Assembly (NCBI GenBank): GCA_002422315.1 | Contig: DIUJ01000060.1 | Coordinates: forward strand, 1 to 6,019 | Direction: 5' to 3' | Length of the DNA stretch: 6,019 bases | Origin: Bacteroidetes bacterium UBA6161 | GTDB lineage: Bacteria > Bacteroidota > Bacteroidia > NS11-12g > UBA955 | Shown: one piece after another, positions 1-5,997 of the stretch | How the letters are laid out: each line of letters begins with the position of its first letter | How positions within the stretch are numbered: the first letter of the stretch is position 1 | Made by a program: the position numbers and the translations under genes | Notes under the pieces: model-generated | The model's input: the letters and a program-made list of their open reading frames with translations, nothing else | Told to the model about the DNA's origin: nothing | Database searches by the model: none

Positions 1-96
1 GCTAATGCGTATTTTGGGTTTAATCCTATGTTTCACTTTAGAGTCGAATTGATGGGAAATAGAGTATTAAATGTATATAAAAGTCTAAACCCATAG
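1..96 (+). CDS. C-terminal end of an unidentified protein (partial, 5' truncated)
   Basis: An open frame enters from the left edge in frame 1 and runs for 31 codons to a TAG at 94-96. The visible tail begins ANAYFGFNPMF and ends YKSLNP. It is rich in aromatic and alternating hydrophobic residues, which would suit a beta-strand or barrel ending, but this is only an impression and I do not recognise the family. It converges on the lpx operon, with 88 bases between the two stop codons. Composition and codon use look like the rest of the window, so it is plausibly a real gene tail and not a chance frame. However, 31 codons is short enough for chance to remain possible. Its first seven codons lie within the 22-bp inverted repeat that also closes the right end of the window. 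Confidence 0.5.
   Translation, partial: ANAYFGFNPMFHFRVELMGNRVLNVYKSLNP
2..23 (+). repeat. left copy of an exact 22-bp inverted repeat at the window ends
   Basis: Bases 2-23 are the exact reverse complement of 5998-6019. Identity stops at base 24 (T against A). This copy lies inside the coding frame of the truncated left-edge protein, in its ANAYFGF segment. No transposase or target duplication is visible, so it is not called as a mobile-element end. Confidence 0.85.
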
Positions 97-107
97 TATC
101 CTGAATT

Positions 108-157
108 GACCTATAAGAAAAATTAAATTTTGCACTTATAGTCAGTATTACCTTTTT
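108..157. terminator. possible terminator hairpin in the convergent gap
   Basis: GAC-C-TATAAG (108-117) can pair with CTTATAGTC (135-143), giving a 9-bp stem with one bulged C. The 17-base A/T-rich loop can extend the pairing further (AAAA 119-122 with TTTT 128-131). A T-rich run (TTTTT around 153-157) follows ten bases downstream on the plus strand. The stem is AT-rich and the T run is not immediately adjacent, so it is a weak intrinsic terminator at best. Its position between two convergent stop codons is what supports the call. Confidence 0.35.
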
Positions 158-164
158 CTTCATC

Positions 165-177
165 TACCCTAGGGGTA
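165..177. other. small palindrome near the end of the operon
   Basis: TACCC (165-169) and GGGTA (173-177) form a five-base-pair GC-containing stem around a TAG loop, 7 bases beyond the ABC ATPase stop codon. On the plus strand it is followed by AAAA. No T run follows it in the direction of the operon, so it could be an mRNA 3'-end stem but does not qualify as a classical terminator. Confidence 0.2.
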
Positions 178-184
178 AAATAAG

Positions 185-796
185 TTAATACATATTTGGG
201 GTTAATTCAAATCTTTGCTTGCAAAGAGCTATCTCATCTTCTCGATTAGAAGCGATTACTAAAATTCTATTCTTTGTCATTTCCTTAATCAAACTAGAAA
301 AAATTTCTATGCCTTGTTTATCTAAATTAGTAAAAGGTTCATCCAGTAAAACTATAGGGGTGTCGGTATTCAAAGCTAAAAGTAATTTGACTCTTTGCAA
401 CCACCCGGCAGATAATTTTTCGCATTGCTTATGAAGCATAATAGCAGGAAAAACCTTTGCCAACAAACTACTTAAGTCTTTATCTATGGATTTGCGAACT
501 GAAAAATGGAATTCAAATAAATCTTTGACAGTTAATTCTGAAAAAATCTGTTGCGCTACACCACAATAAGAAACATCCAAATAAGAAATACCCGTTTCTA
601 ATTCATTTTTTAAAATTGAAATTTTCCCTGACGAAATAGGCGAATATCCCAAAAGTATTTTTAAGAGGGTTGTTTTTCCTTTGCCATTTTGGCCAACTAT
701 AGCTATTGAATCGTTTGACTTAAGACTTAAGGATAAATCTTTGAAGAGAAAATGATTGTTATATTTTTTTGAGATATTTTGAACTAAAAGTTCCAT
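185..796 (-). CDS. ABC-type ATP-binding protein, stand-alone, lacking the H-loop histidine
   Basis: This 203-residue protein is a single nucleotide-binding domain with no membrane segment. Visible motifs in order are Walker A GQNGKGKT (35-42), a Q-loop glutamine in GVAQQIF (82 or 83), a signature LSAGWLQR (128-135, in place of LSGGQ), Walker B IVLLDEP (148-154, with catalytic Glu153) and D-loop NLD (157-159). Where most ABC ATPases have the switch histidine (ATHD), this one reads ASNRE, placing Asn184 at the histidine position. The size and LSAG signature resemble small CcmA-like ATPases, but no haem-export partner or any permease is present, so the substrate is unknown. The ATG is 1 base after the lpxA stop, so it is the last gene of the lpx operon and probably translationally coupled. 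A link to envelope or LPS transport is inferred from position only. The fold is certain; the function is open. Confidence 0.9.
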   Translation of the reverse strand: MELLVQNISKKYNNHFLFKDLSLSLKSNDSIAIVGQNGKGKTTLLKILLGYSPISSGKISILKNELETGISYLDVSYCGVAQQIFSELTVKDLFEFHFSVRKSIDKDLSSLLAKVFPAIMLHKQCEKLSAGWLQRVKLLLALNTDTPIVLLDEPFTNLDKQGIEIFSSLIKEMTKNRILVIASNREDEIALCKQRFELTPNMY

Positions 797-797
797 T

Positions 798-1586
798 TTA
801 CATTCTTTTAGAGGAATAGCCTTTCATTATACCCCTATCGGAGCGGGTAATAAACTGAAGGATTTCATCTCTTTCGGTTGAAGCCGGTTTTTCATTTTCG
901 ATAATAGAAACGGCTTTTTGGGTATTGTTGCCTCTTAAAAATAAAATTCTGTATATGTCTTGAATTTCATTGATTTTTTCTGAACTAAAACCTCTTCTAC
1001 GAAGACCTATAGAATTTACACCTTCATAAGAAATTGGTTGCCTTCCAGCTTTTGTATAGGGTGGAACATCTTTTCTAACCATACATCCCCCAGCTACCAT
1101 GGCATGCTGACCAACATTTACAAATTGATGAACAGCGCTCATTCCTCCAATAATTACAAAGTCTGAAATAGTAACATGGCCCGCCAGTTGAACACCATTT
1201 GCAAGGATACAATTTTCGCCAACAATACAGTCGTGTGCCACATGAGAATAAGCCATTAATAGACAATTACTTCCAACTATTGTTTTACCTAAGGCAACAG
1301 TACCTCTATTGATAGTTACACATTCTCTAATTATGGTATTATCTCCAATTATTGCAAGTGTTTCTTCCCCATCAAACTTCAAGTCTTGAGGAATTGCACC
1401 AATAGATGCACCAGGAAAAATTTTGCAATTTTTCCCAATTCTTGAACCAGGATAAATAACAGCGCCAGAGGCTATATGTGTACCCTCTCCTATTTCTACA
1501 TCTTTGTGTATGGTTACAAAAGGGTCTATTACGACATTATCCGCTATTTTAGCTTGCGGATGAACATATGCTAAAGGTTGTATCAT
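798..1586 (-). CDS. lpxA: UDP-N-acetylglucosamine 3-O-acyltransferase LpxA
   Basis: LpxA transfers a 3-hydroxyacyl chain from ACP to the 3-OH of UDP-GlcNAc in the cytoplasm, the first step of lipid A synthesis. At 262 residues it matches the E. coli enzyme's length. Hexapeptide repeats of a left-handed beta-helix span about residues 1-185, followed by the C-terminal helical domain. HVAHDC contains catalytic His118 (E. coli His125) with His115 (His122). His137 and His153 match His144 and His160, and Gln67 matches Gln73 in NQDLK/PQDLK. Gly166 aligns with Gly173, the acyl-length ruler, which leaves a deep pocket suited to long chains. Two positions differ from E. coli: Asn93 for His99 in VTINRGT, and Ile193 for Glu200 in GVNSIGLRRRGF. 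I believe the latter motif is usual in Bacteroidota. It lies 43 bases downstream of the serine hydrolase and 1 base ahead of the ABC ATPase. No Shine-Dalgarno sequence is evident. Confidence 0.97.
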   Translation of the reverse strand: MIQPLAYVHPQAKIADNVVIDPFVTIHKDVEIGEGTHIASGAVIYPGSRIGKNCKIFPGASIGAIPQDLKFDGEETLAIIGDNTIIRECVTINRGTVALGKTIVGSNCLLMAYSHVAHDCIVGENCILANGVQLAGHVTISDFVIIGGMSAVHQFVNVGQHAMVAGGCMVRKDVPPYTKAGRQPISYEGVNSIGLRRRGFSSEKINEIQDIYRILFLRGNNTQKAVSIIENEKPASTERDEILQFITRSDRGIMKGYSSKRM

Positions 1587-1629
1587 GTTTTCTTACTCTA
1601 ATTACAATATTTGTCTAATATCCCCCCAA

Positions 1630-2922
1630 TCAAAAGTTTAATATTTTTAAACAAGTTAAATTATTATTTTTATCCTTTAACTTCAGTAGATACATTCCTA
1701 AAGGGTATGGATTTAAATTGAAGCTTTCATTTGTAATTTCCGAAAGATATTTTCCATCTATTGACAGTAATTCAATTTTCGAAGAATTTTCAAATCCGGA
1801 AATCCTCCATTGGTTTGTTTCTATGTCAAACATAACTTGGAAAGTTTGATTCAGTGGTTTGATAAGGTTATTAGAGGACAATGTATTACATTTCAAATTA
1901 TTTAACTTTCCCCAAAGAGCATTATCAAAACCAGAAGGCCCTGGTAAAACTTCACTACTTTCATTCCCGTTTCTAATTACCACTAAATTTTGAGAAGGTA
2001 CTACATATATTTTTTGATCGTATTTGCCAAGTGCTGCAATCAAATCCATAGGAGCATTTGGTATAAGCTTAGCCTTCACTCTAAGTGTAAACCCTGGTAG
2101 CATAAGCGTATCTTTGCCATTCAGCCACCACAAATAACCATAAGCGGGATTCATTGATTGAGATGAATTTACCATTTGGTTAAAATAGGTACTATCTTTT
2201 AATATTGTGTCATTGTTCCAAACTCCTTTATTTAATATCCATAGGCCAAAACGAGCCATAACCCTAGCCTTACTATAAAAAACACCATTAGACCATAGGC
2301 CTGTAATACCAGTTTTTAAACCTAATTTTGTATTCGTAAATTGTGTAAAAGACAAGGAAGAGGCATTCTCTACAATATTGTGTGTAAGTAAATATGGTGC
2401 ATTATGGTAGTACCAAGCAGTTCCAGGTTCATTTAAATAGGTTAAACAAGAAGGGTCTTTGCAATCAAGATTAGAGACATTATAATTCAAGCCCGTTGAC
2501 ATACTTAAGTGATGAACTATCTTTATTTTTCCTTCTTGAGCAGTATCCATAGAAGTCCACTTTCCGAGGTATTTTGAGCTAGGTTCTTGAATATCCAATA
2601 TTCCTTCTTGCTGAGCTATACCAACTAAAGAAGCAGAAAGGGACTTACCGGCAGATGCCCAAAACCAGAAACTATCTTGATTAAAAGCTCCAAAGTATTT
2701 TTCAATAATAATTTTCCCGTCTTTTAATACGATGAAACTCTTTGTATTGTTTTGCTCTAAATAATTATATAATGAATTTAGGCTATCCTCGCACCAATCT
2801 AATGATTTGGGAGACAAAGTATCCCAATTTGCAGCATGTGAAATTGGAGGGAAATACATATTTTGAGAAAAAGCTGTAAAGCTAAAGAATAGAGATACGA
2901 GAAGAATTTTAATCTTATCCAT
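1630..2922 (-). CDS. secreted serine hydrolase (beta-lactamase/PBP fold) with type IX sorting domain
   Basis: This 430-residue enzyme has three parts. A signal peptide (about 1-19, cleavage near AFS-Q) comes first. A beta-lactamase-related hydrolase domain follows (about 30-340). The end is a C-terminal Por/type IX type A sorting domain (about 355-430, with IELLSIDGKYL, the PLGMYLLKLKD strand and final LKILNF). The SxxK nucleophile motif is Ser90-Ala-Gly-Lys93, and the YxN motif is Tyr172-His-Asn174. The third motif is probably ALGKYDQ (297-303), which precedes the conserved IYVVPS strand. MARFG and NPAYGYLWWLNG are typical of the family. Family members include esterases, D-aminopeptidases, carboxypeptidases and beta-lactamases, so the substrate cannot be given. 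It should be exported by Sec, then moved across the outer membrane by type IX secretion. Its ATG overlaps the lpxC/fabZ stop by one base (TAATG), and the signal peptide beginning at this Met supports the start. A secreted enzyme is unexpected between lpxC and lpxA. Confidence 0.9.
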   Translation of the reverse strand: MDKIKILLVSLFFSFTAFSQNMYFPPISHAANWDTLSPKSLDWCEDSLNSLYNYLEQNNTKSFIVLKDGKIIIEKYFGAFNQDSFWFWASAGKSLSASLVGIAQQEGILDIQEPSSKYLGKWTSMDTAQEGKIKIVHHLSMSTGLNYNVSNLDCKDPSCLTYLNEPGTAWYYHNAPYLLTHNIVENASSLSFTQFTNTKLGLKTGITGLWSNGVFYSKARVMARFGLWILNKGVWNNDTILKDSTYFNQMVNSSQSMNPAYGYLWWLNGKDTLMLPGFTLRVKAKLIPNAPMDLIAALGKYDQKIYVVPSQNLVVIRNGNESSEVLPGPSGFDNALWGKLNNLKCNTLSSNNLIKPLNQTFQVMFDIETNQWRISGFENSSKIELLSIDGKYLSEITNESFNLNPYPLGMYLLKLKDKNNNLTCLKILNF

Positions 2923-2924
2923 TA
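2920..2924 (-). promoter_or_regulatory. TAATG stop-start overlap coupling the hydrolase to lpxC/fabZ
   Basis: On the minus strand the TAA ending lpxC/fabZ shares its final A with the ATG of the serine hydrolase. Such one-base overlaps usually indicate termination-reinitiation, so hydrolase output would follow lpxC/fabZ translation. No purine-rich ribosome binding site is apparent just upstream. The overlap is seen directly; the coupling is inferred. Confidence 0.55.
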
Positions 2925-4325
2925 GGGTTTAATTTTAACTACTTGGGCCATCATTTCAGATTCGCAAACTAGTTTTTCTCCTACCCATGCCCTTCCTCTC
3001 ATTTGACAAATCCCTCTTCTTACTGGTTCTGTTAGTTCTAATTTCAAGATTAAGGTATCTCCTGGGACTACTTTTTCTTTAAATTTAGCATTTTCGATTT
3101 TAAGGAAATAGGTGCCATATTTTTCTGGTTCATCTACATTACTCAATATCAAAACACCACCTGCTTGGGCCATCGTTTCTATCAACAATACACCAGGGTA
3201 TATTGGGTCTCCGGGGAAATGGCCTTGAAAGAAATGTTCATCTGCTGTAACATTTTTTACTGCAACAATGGAGTTTTCATCTTTTCTAAGAATTTTATCT
3301 ACCAACAGAAAAGGAAACTTATGAGGCAATAAATTTTGAAGTTCTCTGTGATCATATAGAGGTTTTTCGGAAGGGTTATAGTAAGGGATTTCGCTTTGTG
3401 ATTGTTTTTGTATTTTTTTCATCACTGCTTTTATCTTTTTTGCCAGCTCCACATTTGCTGCATGGCCTGGCCTGGCAGCCATTATCTGTGCCTTAAGTGG
3501 TTTCCCTACTAAGGCCAAATCCCCTATTACATCTAAAAGTTTATGTCTAGCTGGTTCATTTTGAAATCTTAAATCAACATTATTTAAAACACCCTCTTGT
3601 TTAATTTCAAGGTCTTTTTTACTAAAAAGATTTGCTATATGGGCAATTTGCTCTTTAGAGGTGGGTCTGTCTACTATGACTATTGCATTGTCTAAACTAC
3701 CGCCTTTTATTAGGTCTGCATTAAGCATATATTCTAATTCATGAAAGAAACAAAATGTTCTACATGGACTTATTTCTTTTGCAAATTCTTTAATGTCTGT
3801 AATAGTAGCATGCTGTGGGCCAAGAACTGTTGAATTGTAGTCTACCATGACTGTAACCCTGTATTTTTCTAAAGGCATAGCTACCATTTCCACATGGTTA
3901 TTAGGGTCATTATAATGAATATTGTATGGTACTTCAAAATATTCTCTATCTTCCTCTAGTTCTATCTTCCCTACTCTTTGAATTTGTGCTACATAGTCCA
4001 AGGCGCTACCATCTAATATGGGGCATTCTGGGCCACTTACTTCGATTAAAGCGTTGTCTACCTCCATACCTACTAAAGCAGCAAGTACATGCTCTATAGT
4101 AGAAATTCTAGCACCATGTTTTTCTAGTGTTGTGCCTCTAGAAGTATCTACAACTAAATCACAATCTGCTTCAATTATAGGATTATTAGGTAAGTCTACT
4201 CTACAAAACTTGTATCCAAAATTGGCTTCTGCTGGCTTAATAACCATTTGAACATTAGCTCCTGAATGGAGTCCTACTCCTTCAAATTTAATAGGCTCCT
4301 TGAGTGTAGTTTGTTTCGGATTCAT
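2922..4325 (-). CDS. lpxC/fabZ: bifunctional UDP-3-O-acyl-GlcNAc deacetylase / 3-hydroxyacyl-ACP dehydratase (LpxC-FabZ fusion)
   Basis: The N-terminal half (about 1-305) is LpxC, the zinc deacetylase that performs the committed second step of lipid A synthesis. Zinc ligands are His79 in STIEHVLAAL (next to catalytic Glu78) and the pair His261 and Asp265 in RHKLLDVIGDL. The catalytic histidine in RPGHAANVE is His288. A short lysine- and polar-rich linker (about 300-322) leads to FabZ (about 325-467). FabZ carries HKFPFLLVDKI, catalytic His369 in GHFPGDPIYPG, and Glu383 in IETMAQAGG, spaced by 14 as in single-domain FabZ. FabZ dehydrates 3-hydroxyacyl-ACP for fatty acid elongation, competing with LpxA and LpxD for the same acyl-ACP pool. 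The 467-residue length fits the fused enzymes of Bacteroidota. It starts 2 bases after the lpxD stop and overlaps the hydrolase start by one base. All key residues are intact. Confidence 0.97.
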   Translation of the reverse strand: MNPKQTTLKEPIKFEGVGLHSGANVQMVIKPAEANFGYKFCRVDLPNNPIIEADCDLVVDTSRGTTLEKHGARISTIEHVLAALVGMEVDNALIEVSGPECPILDGSALDYVAQIQRVGKIELEEDREYFEVPYNIHYNDPNNHVEMVAMPLEKYRVTVMVDYNSTVLGPQHATITDIKEFAKEISPCRTFCFFHELEYMLNADLIKGGSLDNAIVIVDRPTSKEQIAHIANLFSKKDLEIKQEGVLNNVDLRFQNEPARHKLLDVIGDLALVGKPLKAQIMAARPGHAANVELAKKIKAVMKKIQKQSQSEIPYYNPSEKPLYDHRELQNLLPHKFPFLLVDKILRKDENSIVAVKNVTADEHFFQGHFPGDPIYPGVLLIETMAQAGGVLILSNVDEPEKYGTYFLKIENAKFKEKVVPGDTLILKLELTEPVRRGICQMRGRAWVGEKLVCESEMMAQVVKIKP

Positions 4326-4327
4326 TT

Positions 4328-5359
4328 TTACAATTTTAATTTCTCTTCTATATTTCTAATTCTGAACTCTAAATCTGGTAAATTCTTATATAAAACCATG
4401 GATTTTAAATTATTTTTCATAGGCATTGCTGGGGTACCCATCCAATCTTTGTATTCTTCTTTGATAGAACTAGGCACTCCTGTTTGGGCGCCAAATCTCG
4501 AACCTCTTGCAATTTGTATATGGCCAGCGAAACCTACTTGGCCACCAATCATACAATTATCCCCAATCTTGGTACTTCCAGAAATTCCTACTTGAGAGGC
4601 AACAACAGTATTTTTACCAACTTCTACATTATGCGCAATTTGAATTAGGTTGTCGAGCTTAGTTCCTCTACGTATAGTTGTAGTTCCTAAAGTGGCTCTA
4701 TCAATTGTACAATTGGCTCCAATTTCTACCTCCTCTTCAATTTTAACATTACCTACTTGAGGTATTTTAGCATAAGAACCATCTGGCATAGGTGCATGAC
4801 CAAAACCATCGGAACCAATTACGGTACCCGAATGTACGATACAATTGTCTCCTATTTCACAACCTGCATATACTTTAACCCCAGAATACAACACACTATT
4901 GTTTCCAATTTTTACATTCTTACCTATAAAAACATGAGGATATATTTGAACATTTTCTCCTAACTCCACGCCTTCAGAAATGTATGCAAAAGCCCCTATA
5001 TATACAGAATCAGAAAGCTTTGAATTGGCATCTATATACGAAGGTTGTTCAATTTTGTGGTATCTTTCAAATGGATTGAAATATTTGTCTAACACCATGC
5101 AAAAACCCAAATAAGGCTCATCCATTACCAGATAATTTATTTTTGAAGGTAGATTTTCTAAACTAATTTTAGAGCTTAGTATGATTGCACTTGCATTAGT
5201 ATCTTTAATCTTAGAAACATATTTAGGATTTGAAACAAAGGTTAAATCTCCATCTTTTGCCTCTTCTATTCCTGCGACACCCTCTATTACATCGGTCTCC
5301 TCTCCTACTAGATTAGCACCTAAGTACTTTACAATTTGAGAAAGTTTGATTTTGTTCAT
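4328..5359 (-). CDS. lpxD: UDP-3-O-(3-hydroxyacyl)glucosamine N-acyltransferase LpxD
   Basis: LpxD adds the amide-linked 3-hydroxyacyl chain from ACP to UDP-3-O-acyl-glucosamine, the third step of lipid A synthesis, in the cytoplasm. At 343 residues it is close to E. coli LpxD (341). The N-terminal uridine-binding domain (about 1-105) contains the characteristic FVSNPKY (41-47). The left-handed beta-helix of hexapeptides runs from about 108 to 300, and the C-terminal helix is ELEFRIRNIEEKLKL-like (about 325-343). Catalytic His243 lies in LIQIAHNVEVG (E. coli His239), and His280 in FAGH matches His276. GSDGFGHAP is also typical of the family. It is the first gene of the operon, with a Bacteroidota-type promoter about 95 bases upstream, and ends 2 bases before lpxC/fabZ. 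No strong ribosome binding site precedes the ATG. The start fits the family N-terminus. Confidence 0.97.
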   Translation of the reverse strand: MNKIKLSQIVKYLGANLVGEETDVIEGVAGIEEAKDGDLTFVSNPKYVSKIKDTNASAIILSSKISLENLPSKINYLVMDEPYLGFCMVLDKYFNPFERYHKIEQPSYIDANSKLSDSVYIGAFAYISEGVELGENVQIYPHVFIGKNVKIGNNSVLYSGVKVYAGCEIGDNCIVHSGTVIGSDGFGHAPMPDGSYAKIPQVGNVKIEEEVEIGANCTIDRATLGTTTIRRGTKLDNLIQIAHNVEVGKNTVVASQVGISGSTKIGDNCMIGGQVGFAGHIQIARGSRFGAQTGVPSSIKEEYKDWMGTPAMPMKNNLKSMVLYKNLPDLEFRIRNIEEKLKL

Positions 5360-5401
5360 TGTAGTGCACGAAAATAAATAATTTTAGATGTAATTGGATT
5401 A

Positions 5402-5434
5402 AATCTTAGTTTAATAAATTATTCACATAAGATT
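5402..5434. other. 7-bp inverted repeat in the lpxD leader
   Basis: AATCTTA (5402-5408) and TAAGATT (5428-5434) are exact reverse complements around a 19-base AT-rich spacer. They lie between the predicted lpxD transcription start and its ATG. A stem would contain one G:C pair only, so an RNA hairpin would be weak; a protein-binding site is possible. In DNA this AT-rich, a repeat of this size can arise by chance. Confidence 0.2.
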
Positions 5435-5452
5435 CTAGTCATGATTTCTTGG

Positions 5453-5482
5453 CAAAGTTATTGTATGTGATAATAAAACAAA
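5453..5482 (-). promoter_or_regulatory. Bacteroidota-type promoter for the lpxD operon
   Basis: Read on the minus strand, TTTG (5482-5479) is followed by 18 bases and then TAACTTTG (5460-5453). This is a full match to the -33 TTTG / -7 TAnnTTTG pattern used by the primary sigma factor of Bacteroidota, with spacing inside the usual range. Transcription would begin near 5446, giving a leader of about 85-90 bases before the lpxD ATG. No comparable promoter stands out between the operon's genes, so this one probably drives all five. The -33 box lies only 11 bases upstream of the divergent gene's ATG at 5494, so the two promoters must be close or overlapping. Confidence 0.65.
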
Positions 5483-5493
5483 TACTTATAAAT

Positions 5494-5988
5494 ATGAAAA
5501 ACAAACTAATGATAGGAATTACACTGTTGGGTATTTTCCTAATTTCACCGAAACAAGGCAATAGCCAATCCCAAAAGCCTCAAAAAGCCAATACGGAAAA
5601 AAAATCTGACAGTTTAAAGTTAAAAAACTCTACACAAGAAAAAGGGAAGTTGAAAAATCAAAAAATAGATACCTTAGGATTAAAAGAGAATAAAAACCAA
5701 GGAAAAGCGATTGAAAAAAAGAAAAATGAAAACTCTACAAATGTAAAAAAACAAGGTTCTGATTCGTTAAAAACAAACCAAGGAAAAGCATATGGAAAAG
5801 AAAAAACAGTTGAAGGCAAAGAATTTGGGAAACAAAGATCCGATTCGGCAAGAGCTATCGGACAAGAAAGACGCGCATCTGAGGTAAGTAAAGAAAAATC
5901 CATAGAAAAGAGAGAGATAAAGAACCAAAAATCGGATTCCACAGAAAATAAAAATCAAAAAAAGAAATCTAGTAAAAACAAAAGGTAG
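5494..5988 (+). CDS. small exported lysine-rich repeat protein, function unknown
   Basis: I do not recognise a family. From the ATG at 5494 the protein has 164 residues. It opens with a clear signal peptide (positive MKNK, hydrophobic stretch about 5-18, likely cleavage after GNSQ near 25). The remainder is low-complexity, probably disordered and strongly basic: about 38 Lys and 6 Arg against 19 Asp/Glu, with no Cys or Trp. Degenerate repeats of roughly 20-31 residues recur, centred on SDS: SDS at 38-40, IDT at 58-60, and SDS at 89-91, 116-118 and 147-149. Each is preceded by K/N-Q/K-x. Two copies continue with NQGKA (68-72 and 95-99). An upstream TTG at 5449 is in frame, but starting there would add 15 residues ahead of the signal peptide and cover the lpxD promoter, so I prefer 5494. 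It diverges from lpxD, with 134 bases between. A periplasmic or surface protein that binds polyanions is conceivable but unproven. Confidence 0.75.
   Translation: MKNKLMIGITLLGIFLISPKQGNSQSQKPQKANTEKKSDSLKLKNSTQEKGKLKNQKIDTLGLKENKNQGKAIEKKKNENSTNVKKQGSDSLKTNQGKAYGKEKTVEGKEFGKQRSDSARAIGQERRASEVSKEKSIEKREIKNQKSDSTENKNQKKKSSKNKR
5596..5985 (+). repeat. degenerate SDS-centred repeats within the exported protein
   Basis: Five units can be laid out over residues 35-164. They start near EKKSDSLK, NQKIDTLG, KQGSDSLK, KQRSDSAR and NQKSDSTE, with 20, 31, 27 and 31 residues between successive centres. The similarity is clearest at the K/Q-x-SDS core and in the NQGKA segment; the rest drifts. It appears as protein-level repetition, and the DNA is too diverged to call a tandem nucleotide repeat. 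Confidence 0.55.
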
Positions 5989-5997
5989 TAATCAATT

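Noticed and set aside
219..434. Plus-strand open frame antisense to the ABC ATPase
   Set aside because: It lies wholly opposite the conserved Walker B and signature coding region and has no recognisable protein features; it is a shadow frame.
1075..1266. Minus-strand alternative frame within lpxA, rich in Cys and Trp
   Set aside because: It is an out-of-frame reading of the hexapeptide region; its odd composition is an artefact of the lpxA codons.
1587..1629. Possible internal promoter before lpxA
   Set aside because: A TTTTG is present on the minus strand upstream, but no TAnnTTTG element follows at the right distance (TATTGTAA is a poor match). The run of six G is not a recognised signal.
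4018..4963. Three plus-strand open frames opposite lpxC/fabZ and lpxD
   Set aside because: They are antisense to well-conserved catalytic domains, and their composition is that of reversed coding sequence with no domain or start context.
5658..5958. Minus-strand frames opposite the repeat protein, rich in Phe and Ser
   Set aside because: Lysine codons (AAA/AAG) read in reverse give Phe/Leu/Ser, so these frames simply mirror the lysine-rich gene. The sense protein has a signal peptide and repeats; these have neither a convincing start nor a domain.
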